Position numbers and translations under genes: made by a program. This document shows positions 1-5,968 of a stretch of 8,041 bases of DNA, one piece after another. Location of the stretch: the NCBI GenBank assembly GCA_003229095.1, contig QIHS01000275.1, positions 1 through 8,041 of the forward strand, given 5' to 3'. Source of the DNA: Woeseia sp. GTDB lineage: Bacteria > Pseudomonadota > Gammaproteobacteria > Steroidobacterales > Woeseiaceae. The notes under the pieces are model-generated. The model saw nothing but the letters and a program-made list of their open reading frames with translations, did not search any database and had not been told where the DNA came from. How positions within the stretch are numbered: the stretch's first letter is position 1; every line of letters begins with the position of its first letter.

Positions 1-533
1 AGGTTAGAAATCTCGCCGGACGCAGCGCTACGGCGGCGAAGGAAATCAAGGAGTTGATCGAAGACAGTGCCGGGAAAGTTGACGAAGGCTCGCGGCTCGT
101 AAACGAGTCGGGCGAAACTCTGGACGATATCGTTAACGGTGTCAAAAAGGTCACCGATATCGTAGGCGAAATCGCCGCGGCCAGCGAGGAGCAGTCGGCG
201 GGTATAGAAGAAGTCAACAAGGCTATTGTGCAAATGGACGAACTGACGCAGCAAAACGCTGCGCTTGTTGAGGAAGCGGCAGCCGCGAGCGAGTCACTGG
301 GCGAGCAGGCCGATGATCTCAATCATATGATGGAGTTTTTTACGGTTGATGGTAGTGGCGCCGCCGCGGCCCGGCCTGTCGCCGGTGCTTCGGCATCGGG
401 CGGTGCGGAGCGCCGCTCAGGCGAACGTCCATGGAGCGCGCCGGCGACGACGGCTGCGCCGAAGAAAGCTGCTGCAGTACCGCAGAGGAAAGTTGCCTCG
501 AACGGAGGCGACCAGGAATGGGAGGAATTCTAA
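1..533 (+). CDS. Methyl-accepting chemotaxis protein, C-terminal part (5' end outside window)
   Basis: The reading frame is open from the first full codon (base 3) to the TAA at 531-533, giving about 176 residues of a longer receptor. It starts with VRNLAGRSATAAKEIKELI, which matches the segment just after the hairpin tip of the cytoplasmic MCP signalling domain. This part of the helical bundle normally contacts CheA and CheW and carries methylation sites. The descending helix follows, with Glu/Gln/Ala-rich heptads (IAAASEEQSAGIEEVNKAI), and ends around MMEFFTVDG. A flexible Ala/Pro/Arg-rich tail of about 55 residues then leads to the last five residues, EWEEF. This fits the W-x-x-F pentapeptide that docks CheR and CheB on receptors such as E. 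coli Tsr/Tar (NWETF). The sensory domain and membrane segments lie upstream and cannot be described. The genes for CheR, CheD and CheB follow on the same strand, so this receptor is probably their main substrate. Confidence 0.95.
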   Translation, partial: VRNLAGRSATAAKEIKELIEDSAGKVDEGSRLVNESGETLDDIVNGVKKVTDIVGEIAAASEEQSAGIEEVNKAIVQMDELTQQNAALVEEAAAASESLGEQADDLNHMMEFFTVDGSGAAAARPVAGASASGGAERRSGERPWSAPATTAAPKKAAAVPQRKVASNGGDQEWEEF

Positions 534-617
534 CCTCGACTTTGTGACCACTTTCGCAGTCAGGTAACAAGGGTTCATGGCGGGGCGCAGTGCAATGGCA
601 AATGTTCGTAGCAAAAA

Positions 618-641
618 GGCGGCGGCCATCTGCGTGCCGCC
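618..641 (+). other. GC-rich hairpin between the receptor and STAS genes
   Basis: GGCGGC at 618-623 can pair with GCCGCC at 636-641 across a 12-base loop; the register 621-626 also works because the left arm is GGCGGCGGC. No T tract follows, so it does not look like a complete intrinsic terminator. It lies just upstream of the ATG at 645, where it could hinder initiation, attenuate the operon or protect mRNA ends. The role is inference; only the pairing is seen. Confidence 0.3.
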
Positions 642-704
642 GGGATGAAAAACTCCAGGCGCACCGTGGTGCTTGACGGAACGTTTTCGATTGAGGAGAT
701 TGAA

Positions 705-1160
705 GTGACAGCAACAACGGGCCGAAAGGCGACGAAACCGTCAAGGAAAAAGGCTGTGCCGAAAAAGAAGGCGACGGCAAAAAAAAGCGTGAGTAGGAAA
801 CGAGCCAAAAAGTCGGGAAAAAACGAAAAACCGGAAGTTGCCGGCCCGAGCTCCGTCGTTCTCGACGACCGACCAGGCATAAAGAATATCCTGGAGCTCA
901 AGGAGCAGCTAACCACGGCATTCGACGCTGGCGGTACGGTGGTTGTTGATGCCCACAACGTCGAGTCAATCGACACTACTGCGTTGCAGCTACTGGTCGC
1001 GTTTGCGAATTCTGTCCACAAACAGTCACGAACTCTGCAATGGGTGGAACCGTCCGGCGTTTTCCGCGAAATGGCTGACCTGGCAGACCTGAGTCGGTGT
1101 TTGGGGGTTGGCGATTGTACCGTCGCCGAGGACATTGACGACCTGTGTCCGGTTTTTTAA
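705..1160 (+). CDS. STAS-domain protein with a lysine-rich N-terminal tail
   Basis: From the GTG at 705 this gives 151 residues. I prefer this start because GAGGAG at 693-698 sits 6 bases upstream; an in-frame ATG at 645 would add 20 residues but has no Shine-Dalgarno and follows a hairpin. Residues 7-42 are extremely basic (18 Lys/Arg of 36, in runs such as KKAVPKKKATAKK), like a histone H1-type tail. Residues about 50-140 are a STAS fold: VVVDAHNVESIDTTALQLL matches the strand-loop-helix around the phosphorylatable serine of anti-sigma-factor antagonists (SpoIIAA class). Thr91-Thr92 take the place of the Ser pair. STAS domains bind partner proteins and can be switched by phosphorylation; no anti-sigma kinase is in view. 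Position between the receptor and the CheZ-like and cheR genes suggests a chemosensory role, but the partner is unknown. An A8 run at 779-786 in the tail is a possible slippage site. Confidence 0.82.
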   Translation: MTATTGRKATKPSRKKAVPKKKATAKKSVSRKRAKKSGKNEKPEVAGPSSVVLDDRPGIKNILELKEQLTTAFDAGGTVVVDAHNVESIDTTALQLLVAFANSVHKQSRTLQWVEPSGVFREMADLADLSRCLGVGDCTVAEDIDDLCPVF

Positions 1161-1173
1161 GTGGTGGCATCGA

Positions 1174-1710
1174 ATGCATCGGTCAACAAAAGACGAAGCG
1201 GCCAGCCAGCGCAACGTGACAGATAGCACGGCAGCGAAACTCCTTGCGCTCTATGCCGATCAGATTCGGGTAGCAATCGACGAGGCTTTTGGTGAGATCG
1301 ATGGCCTGTCTCGCGCGGTGCTGGACGCTGCGCGGCATGCGAACGAGCTGGTGGTCGTGGTCGACGGTCAGACGCGAAATGGTGCCCGCGAGTCGAATCA
1401 GGCAGAAACCGAATCCCTTGCACTACAGGACGCCGTGAGTATCGCGAGTATGCGCTTGCAGTTCGCCGACCGGCTTGGGCAGCGTCTGTCAAACGTTTCG
1501 AGAAATCTCGCCGATCTGGCGACACTAATGCAAACGGTCGATCTGCCGATAACAGAGACTAGGTGGAGCGCGTGTCTCAAAGCGACGCGCGCTGCTTTTA
1601 CGATGGAACAGGAACGCCAGATGTTCGATGCCATATTTGACGTGTTAGCGCCTGTTACGGGCGCCGAGTTGGATGCGGGTGGCCCGCAAGATCCAATTCT
1701 TTTCGACTGA
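1174..1710 (+). CDS. Helical CheZ-like protein, candidate CheY-P phosphatase
   Basis: The ATG at 1174 lies 13 bases after the STAS stop and gives 178 residues; the frame is open further upstream, but that would overlap the STAS gene. The product is predicted mostly helical, with no signal peptide or membrane segment. Helix residues 93-119 contain LQFADRLGQRLSNV. Asp99 and Gln103 keep the D-x3-Q spacing and following Gly-Gln context of the CheZ active helix (FQDLTGQ; Asp143 and Gln147 in E. coli), where they place the water that hydrolyses CheY-P. A later stretch, FTMEQERQMFDAIF (about residues 142-155), resembles small chemotaxis proteins of unknown function. The C-terminus is acidic and hydrophobic (QDPILFD), where CheZ carries its CheY-binding helix. 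It is shorter than E. coli CheZ (214 residues), and overall similarity by eye is low. The motif is seen, the helix comparison is from memory, and phosphatase activity is inference. It stands directly before cheR. Confidence 0.7.
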   Translation: MHRSTKDEAASQRNVTDSTAAKLLALYADQIRVAIDEAFGEIDGLSRAVLDAARHANELVVVVDGQTRNGARESNQAETESLALQDAVSIASMRLQFADRLGQRLSNVSRNLADLATLMQTVDLPITETRWSACLKATRAAFTMEQERQMFDAIFDVLAPVTGAELDAGGPQDPILFD

Positions 1711-1719
1711 GGGGTCAGA

Positions 1720-2625
1720 ATGAAAGCGAATAGTATGGCCAGTTCAATCCGGAACCAGGACGCCGCAACGGGCCGCAGCGATCGTATATCGTCGGGCGAA
1801 ACGCTTTCTCTAAGTGACCGGGAATTTGATGAAATCCGGGCGGTGATCAAGAACCTGACCGGTATTAACATGGGGGCGTCAAAGCGCCAGCTCATTTACC
1901 GGCGCCTGCAGACGCGCCTCAAGGCGACTGGTACCAGTACTTTTCGCGACTATCTCGAGTTGCTTGAACGGGGAGACGCAACGGAACGGGAAGCATTCTC
2001 GAACGCGGTAACGACAAACCTGACGTCCTTCTTTCGCGAAAAACACCATTTCGATTTCCTGGCGAAGACCATCATTCCTGACATCGTCGCCAAAAAGGGT
2101 AGTTCCAGCAAGCGATTGCGCATCTGGTCGGCGGGTTGCTCGACCGGCGAGGAACCGTACTCCATTGCAATTACGCTGAAGGAGGCACAAAAAGATCTTG
2201 CTCACTGGGATGTAAAATTGTTGTGCACGGATCTCGATTCCAACGTTTTGGGCGTTGGCAAAACAGGTATTTATGCGCCGGACAGGGTGGAAAAAATTCC
2301 GCAGGCACAATTGCGGCGCTGGTTCACAAAAAGTCGCGAGCAAGACGATGGCCGGGTCAAAATGTCGCGGGCATTGCAAGATCTCATGACGTTCAAGCAG
2401 TTAAATCTGATGGACGACTGGCCGATGCGAGGCCCGTTCGACGTGATTTTCTGCCGCAATGTGGTCATCTATTTCGACAAACCGACGCAGCGAGTGCTAA
2501 TGGACCGGTACGCAAACATCCTTGCCGATGATGGCTACCTGATTCTCGGACACTCCGAAAGCCTGTTTAACGTATCCGACCGTTTTGCCCTGCTTGGTAA
2601 CACAATCTATCGGAAATCGCACTAA
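1720..2625 (+). CDS. cheR: Chemotaxis protein methyltransferase CheR
   Basis: CheR uses S-adenosylmethionine to methylate glutamates on the cytoplasmic helices of chemoreceptors. At 301 residues it is close to the usual length (E. coli 286). The order is a non-conserved leader (1-28), an N-terminal helical domain (about 29-100), the TNLTSFFRE signature (99-107), the SAM-binding motif LRIWSAGCSTGEEPYS (133-148), CTDLD, then a beta-subdomain insertion, FCRNVVIYF, and GHSESL near the end. The beta-subdomain, which binds the receptor pentapeptide in enteric CheR, aligns by eye with E. coli CheR without a gap. That agrees with the EWEEF end of the receptor encoded upstream. The start is supported by GAGGGG at 1709-1714, 5 bases from the ATG, overlapping the stop of the preceding gene. 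The TAA stop shares its last A with the ATG of cheD (TAATG), so translation is probably coupled. Confidence 0.97.
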   Translation: MKANSMASSIRNQDAATGRSDRISSGETLSLSDREFDEIRAVIKNLTGINMGASKRQLIYRRLQTRLKATGTSTFRDYLELLERGDATEREAFSNAVTTNLTSFFREKHHFDFLAKTIIPDIVAKKGSSSKRLRIWSAGCSTGEEPYSIAITLKEAQKDLAHWDVKLLCTDLDSNVLGVGKTGIYAPDRVEKIPQAQLRRWFTKSREQDDGRVKMSRALQDLMTFKQLNLMDDWPMRGPFDVIFCRNVVIYFDKPTQRVLMDRYANILADDGYLILGHSESLFNVSDRFALLGNTIYRKSH

Positions 2626-3275
2626 TGAGTGCGCTATCGCAGAATCGGGACAGCTGGCCGGTAGTTCTGCCCGGCTTCGAGCATATTTCGAGAATCTGGG
2701 ACTCGACCCAGAATCTTTGCGCGTCGAGGATTCTGCCTGGCGAATATTATGTGACCAGCAGCGATGAAATTATTACTACCGTGCTCGGTTCCTGCGTTTC
2801 GGCCTGCATCCGGGATCCGCTGAGTGGCGTCGGCGGAATGAACCACTTCATGCTACCCGGAAATACCGAGAAGCGAATGGACAAGTGGGGTGGCGACGAT
2901 TGCCTGGCTTCTCGTTACGGAATCGCGGCGATGGAGATGCTGATCAACGATTTGCTGAAACTGGGTTCAAAAAAAGACCGGCTGGAACTGAAGTTGTTCG
3001 GCGGCGGCAAGGTACTGGCGATGGAAGTGAACAACGTGGGCGAACGTAACGTGCAATTTGTCAGACAGTTTGTGAAAACGGAGGGGATCTCGATCATTGC
3101 GGAGGATCTTGGAGAGAGTTATCCACGCAAAGTGAACTATTTTCCGAAAACCGGAAAAGTGATGATCAGGCGCCTGCGTTCTTTGCAGAACCAGGCTGTA
3201 TTGAATCAGGAGAAAGGTTATGAAAGTACGCTCGGCAAGAAACAGGTTCCGGGTGAGATCGATCTTTTCGACTGA
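2625..3275 (+). CDS. cheD: Chemoreceptor glutamine deamidase CheD
   Basis: CheD hydrolyses specific receptor glutamines to glutamates, which CheR can then methylate. The 216-residue protein begins with a non-conserved leader of about 35 residues, then LPGEYYVTSSDEIITTVLGSC. The catalytic residues of the family are visible with the right spacing: Thr51, Cys57 (in LGSC) and His74 (in GGMNHFMLP), matching Thr21, Cys27 and His44 of Thermotoga CheD. RYGIAAMEMLINDLL and LKLFGGGKVL are further family signatures. The C-terminus is IDLFD, echoing the ILFD end of the CheZ-like protein. Its ATG overlaps the cheR stop by one base. No CheC is encoded here; in Bacillus and Thermotoga CheC binds and regulates CheD, so any regulation would need another partner. 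Confidence 0.96.
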   Translation: MSALSQNRDSWPVVLPGFEHISRIWDSTQNLCASRILPGEYYVTSSDEIITTVLGSCVSACIRDPLSGVGGMNHFMLPGNTEKRMDKWGGDDCLASRYGIAAMEMLINDLLKLGSKKDRLELKLFGGGKVLAMEVNNVGERNVQFVRQFVKTEGISIIAEDLGESYPRKVNYFPKTGKVMIRRLRSLQNQAVLNQEKGYESTLGKKQVPGEIDLFD

Positions 3276-3329
3276 TCGGTCACGTCGCCCGGATAACGGC
3301 CATTCAAACGCTCATCCCCGGTGCGTTTC

Positions 3330-4448
3330 ATGAGAAAAATCCGGGTATTGGTCGTCGACGACTCTGCGCTCATGCGCAAGCTTTTGTCAGAGCTCCTGAA
3401 TTCGGATCCGGCGATCGAGGTTGTCGGTACCGCAATGGATGCTTACGTCGCGCGGGACAAAATCAAGAAACTGAAACCCGACGTTCTGACACTTGACGTG
3501 GAAATGCCGAAAATGGACGGCTTGAGTTTTCTCGGCAATCTGATGCGTCTGCACCCAATGCCGGTGGTGATGGTATCGTCGCTGACAGAAAAAGGTGCGA
3601 ATGTCACCATGCAGGCGTTGAGTCTTGGTGCGGTTGATTTCGTCAGCAAGCCAAAGGTCGACCTTGCCCATACGCTTGACGATTGCGCTTACGAGATAAC
3701 GAGCAAAGTCAAAATCGCAGCGTCGGTCAACGTCGACACGCTTTTGCTGCATGCAAATGCGCCGGACGTGTCTCACAGCTCGCGGGACACGATTGTTCGA
3801 ATGAAAGCAGCCAATATCGGCAGCAAGTATCAAACTACCGATAAAATTATCGCAATTGGCGCCTCGACCGGCGGCACGGAAGCGATTAAGGAAGTATTGG
3901 TCAGAATGCGCCCGGACTGTCCAGGTGTGGTCATCACTCAGCACATTCCACCGGTATTCAGCCGGTCTTTTGCCGAGCGCATGAACGTGTGTTCGCAACT
4001 CGCTGTCTGTGAGGCTGAGGACGGACAGCAAATTCGTCCGGGGCATGCCTATATTGCGCCTGGCGACAAGCACTTGCTGGTTGTCAGGAACGGTGCCCGT
4101 TATCTGTGCAAACTGGACGATGGTCCTGCCGTTAATCGTCACAAACCGGCTGTGGACGTCCTGTTTGATTCAGTCGCCGTCAATGCGGGGGACAACGCAG
4201 TTGGCGTCATCCTGACAGGCATGGGCAAAGACGGTGCGAAGGGGATTAAGCGTATGCACGAGGCTGGTGCGGTGACTATTGCACAGGACGAGCAGAGCAG
4301 CGTCATCTGGGGAATGCCGAATGCTGCGATAGAAGAAGGTGGTATCGACAAGGTGTTACCGCTGAAAAATATCGCGACCCGGGTGAGCGAATTTGCTCGG
4401 GCAAGAAAAAATCGAACGGCCGCCGGCAAGGCCAGACAACAGGTATAG
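3330..4448 (+). CDS. cheB: Protein-glutamate methylesterase CheB (response regulator)
   Basis: CheB removes methyl groups from receptors and can deamidate glutamines; phosphorylation by CheA activates it. From the ATG at 3330 it has 372 residues; a GTG at 3321 in the same frame would add three, and neither has a good Shine-Dalgarno. The receiver domain (4-125) shows acidic Asp10-Asp11, phospho-acceptor Asp56 (LDVEMPKMDG), Ser83 and Lys107 (VSKP). A linker of about 45 residues follows. The esterase domain begins near 171 (DKIIAIGASTGGTEAI) with catalytic Ser179, His205 (ITQHIPP) and Asp301 (LTGMGKDGA). The Ser-His and His-Asp spacings (26 and 96) equal those of Salmonella CheB (164, 190, 286). 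The short C-terminal tail is Arg/Lys/Ala rich. It is 54 bases after cheD and probably the last gene of the operon. The enteric enzyme also binds the receptor pentapeptide through its linker region. Confidence 0.97.
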   Translation: MRKIRVLVVDDSALMRKLLSELLNSDPAIEVVGTAMDAYVARDKIKKLKPDVLTLDVEMPKMDGLSFLGNLMRLHPMPVVMVSSLTEKGANVTMQALSLGAVDFVSKPKVDLAHTLDDCAYEITSKVKIAASVNVDTLLLHANAPDVSHSSRDTIVRMKAANIGSKYQTTDKIIAIGASTGGTEAIKEVLVRMRPDCPGVVITQHIPPVFSRSFAERMNVCSQLAVCEAEDGQQIRPGHAYIAPGDKHLLVVRNGARYLCKLDDGPAVNRHKPAVDVLFDSVAVNAGDNAVGVILTGMGKDGAKGIKRMHEAGAVTIAQDEQSSVIWGMPNAAIEEGGIDKVLPLKNIATRVSEFARARKNRTAAGKARQQV

Positions 4449-4505
4449 TGAGTTCTGCGTCGCCGGCACCGCGTCAATTCTAACTTGAAGGTCCGCTACG
4501 GTTTG

Positions 4506-5378
4506 CTAGCGAATGAAGATGCGCAGTAGATCGGCAACTGCTTCGCCCGTTTCTTCCACAGTTTCGGCGATGATATCGGGGCTGAGACCCAACCTGTCAA
4601 ACACCCTGTCGTCGATCGGCGGGGCATCGTCAAGATCCAGACTGTTGAGTTCTGCTAACACCGCGACGCTATTGGCGAGGTGCACGACCAAAACGGCATC
4701 TGTCATCCCGTCATTGACAAAGGGCTCATGGTGGAACCCGATGCTTTCCTGCAAGCTAATCGGCAACCTCCATTGGCGCGCCAATTCCGCTCCGGCGGCC
4801 ATGTGATCAAAACCGAAAATCTTTCGCTCGGAAAGGTAAGGCGATAGTCCGTCATTCTCGTCAAGCGATAGCTGCAAGGATTCTCTGGACAGCTCAGGGC
4901 ACTGACTGAACATGACCAGATGACCGATATCGTGCAGGAGGCCTGCTGTAAAAAGTGATTCGCCGGCGCAAACTCGAGCCTTCCGGCCCAGGCTCTGCGC
5001 TGCCGCCGCACAATAGAGGCTGTGTTTCCAGAAATCCTCGACTGTGATCAGGACGTTCGGGATGCCACTGAAGGCTTCAGTCGCGCAGATGCCGAATGCC
5101 AGATCCCGGACCTCGCGTAAACCGACGATGGTGACGGCTCGCTCGACGCTGTTGACCTTCCCGCCGATACTGTAAAGAGCGCTATTGGCAATGCGCAACA
5201 ATGCGACGCTCAAGGCCGGATCTGGTTCAATCAATGCGCCAATTTCGGCAGCGCCGCTGTTTTCGTCGGAGAGCATCTCATTGATACGAAATGCGACGTC
5301 CGGGAACGACGCCAACTCGGTAATGTTTGCTGCTATTTCTTCCGGTGTCGTAGTCACAGGTCTGTTTCTTCTCGCCAT
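4506..5378 (-). CDS. HDOD-domain protein, probable signalling or motility regulator
   Basis: The 290-residue protein has the HDOD layout: an N-terminal ITELASFPDVAFRINEML entry helix (about 19-36), IEPDPALSVALLRIANSALY (50-69), SVERAVTIVGLREVRDL (77-93), then FWKHSLYCAAAAQSLG (116-131) and LFTAGLLHDIGHLV (142-155). HDOD is a relative of the HD phosphohydrolase fold; many members lack a full metal site and act as signalling scaffolds. Here His119, His149 and Asp150 are kept, and a later HHEP is present, so some metal binding is possible. I chose the ATG at 5378 over an upstream TTG at 5411: a sigma-28-like promoter predicts transcription starting near 5411, leaving a leader of about 33 bases. 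It is convergent with cheB and divergent from cheY. A role in motility or chemotaxis control is inferred from location and promoter; the output is unknown. Confidence 0.9.
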   Translation of the reverse strand: MARRNRPVTTTPEEIAANITELASFPDVAFRINEMLSDENSGAAEIGALIEPDPALSVALLRIANSALYSIGGKVNSVERAVTIVGLREVRDLAFGICATEAFSGIPNVLITVEDFWKHSLYCAAAAQSLGRKARVCAGESLFTAGLLHDIGHLVMFSQCPELSRESLQLSLDENDGLSPYLSERKIFGFDHMAAGAELARQWRLPISLQESIGFHHEPFVNDGMTDAVLVVHLANSVAVLAELNSLDLDDAPPIDDRVFDRLGLSPDIIAETVEETGEAVADLLRIFIR

Positions 5379-5402
5379 GTTTGTCCAGGAACAGGTTTGT
5401 CC
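5379..5402 (-). repeat. Twofold GGACAAAC direct repeat in the HDOD leader
   Basis: On the - strand GGACAAAC occurs twice, at 5402-5395 and 5386-5379, with starts 16 bases apart; the second copy ends just before the ATG at 5378. Both lie between the predicted transcription start and the start codon. The second GGA is the only Shine-Dalgarno-like element, so anything that binds it would affect initiation. Paired GGA motifs with one over the ribosome site are typical of CsrA/RsmA targets, but this is inference. Confidence 0.35.
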
Positions 5403-5417
5403 GGGAATCAATGGTTG

Positions 5418-5444
5418 ATATCGGCCGATTTCCGAAAACCCTTA
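5418..5444 (-). promoter_or_regulatory. Sigma-28 (FliA)-like promoter for the HDOD gene
   Basis: On the - strand the -35 is TAAGGGTT (5444-5437) and the -10 is GCCGATAT (5425-5418), separated by exactly 11 bases. Against the enteric FliA consensus TAAAGTTT-N11-GCCGATAA this is 6/8 and 7/8. Transcription would begin near 5411, about 33 bases before the ATG at 5378. This places the HDOD gene in the flagellar or chemotaxis regulon if the organism has FliA. Confidence 0.65.
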
Positions 5445-5493
5445 ACCGCAGGGCGCTGCGGTATGGCGACGAGTGGTGGGCAGAATTTGCGCC

Positions 5494-5520
5494 TAAAGAA
5501 TCGTGGGGACCCGCCGACAC
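5494..5520 (+). promoter_or_regulatory. Sigma-28 (FliA)-like promoter for cheY and the cheX-like gene
   Basis: The -35 is TAAAGAAT (5494-5501) and the -10 is GCCGACAC (5513-5520), with an 11-base spacer. Each half matches the FliA consensus at 6 of 8 positions, including the TAAAG and GCCGA cores. Transcription would begin near 5527, leaving a leader of about 79 bases before the cheY ATG. It faces away from the sigma-28-like promoter of the HDOD gene, so the two form a divergent pair. Confidence 0.55.
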
Positions 5521-5605
5521 CCTAATCAAGAGACGGAACCGCACGCTATTGCGGCGCCACCAAGAGTCACATGTCAACCATCCGCAGATTAGCCGGGAAC
5601 CGAAA

Positions 5606-5968
5606 ATGAACATATTGATTGTTGATGATAGCTCTGCAATGCGGATGATGGTCGTGCGCACACTTCGCCAGGCCGGCATCGATAAGAAATGCGTAGAGCA
5701 AGCGGAAGACGGTGCAATTGCGCTGGAATTGATTCGCAAGAAAGTGCCGGATTTGGTGCTGGCGGACTGGAATATGCCGAACATGACCGGGATCGAACTG
5801 CTGGAAGCACTGCGGGCAGAGGATATCGATGTTACGTTCGGATTCATCACCACTGAATCATCCACGGAAATGCGAAAAAGAGCCACAGACGCTGGTGCGC
5901 AGTTCCTCATCTCGAAGCCATTTACGCTGGAGGCATTCGAGAAAGTGCTGGCGACGGTCGTGAAATGA
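5606..5968 (+). CDS. cheY: CheY-like single-domain response regulator
   Basis: This 120-residue protein is a lone receiver domain. Asp7 and Asp8 form the acidic pocket (ILIVDDSSAMR), Asp54 is the phospho-acceptor in ADWNMPNMTG (E. coli CheY has SDWNMPNMDG), Thr82 is the switch threonine (FITTES) and Lys104 is the conserved lysine (LISKPF). In CheY, phosphorylation by CheA promotes binding to the flagellar switch. The close match around Asp54 supports a CheY-type role, but many gammaproteobacteria have several such proteins, so which system it serves is open. The frame is open about 75 codons further upstream, but that stretch is Arg-rich and unlike a receiver; the ATG at 5606 has GGGA at 5595-5598 and begins directly with the receiver strand. 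A probable phosphatase gene follows after 58 bases, likely in the same transcript. Confidence 0.92.
   Translation: MNILIVDDSSAMRMMVVRTLRQAGIDKKCVEQAEDGAIALELIRKKVPDLVLADWNMPNMTGIELLEALRAEDIDVTFGFITTESSTEMRKRATDAGAQFLISKPFTLEAFEKVLATVVK

Noticed and set aside
340..780. 146-codon open frame on the - strand over the receptor 3' end
   Set aside because: Low-complexity Ser/Arg/Pro product, antisense to the Ala-rich receptor tail.
575..1135. 186-codon open frame on the - strand across the STAS gene
   Set aside because: The Phe-rich stretch simply mirrors the Lys codons of the + strand tail; there is no domain or ribosome site.
3387..4142. 251-codon open frame on the - strand within cheB
   Set aside because: It is the antisense shadow of a well-supported CheB; the product is His/Arg/Cys-rich with no recognisable domain.
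4494..4511. CGCTA/TAGCG hairpin between cheB and the HDOD gene as a bidirectional terminator
   Set aside because: Only five pairs, an eight-base loop, and no T tract on either side; it also overlaps the HDOD stop.
5381..5605. In-frame 75-codon extension upstream of cheY
   Set aside because: The stretch is Arg-rich, does not resemble a receiver or known N-domain, and overlaps both sigma-28-like promoters. The ATG at 5606 starts the receiver fold directly and has a GGGA ribosome site.
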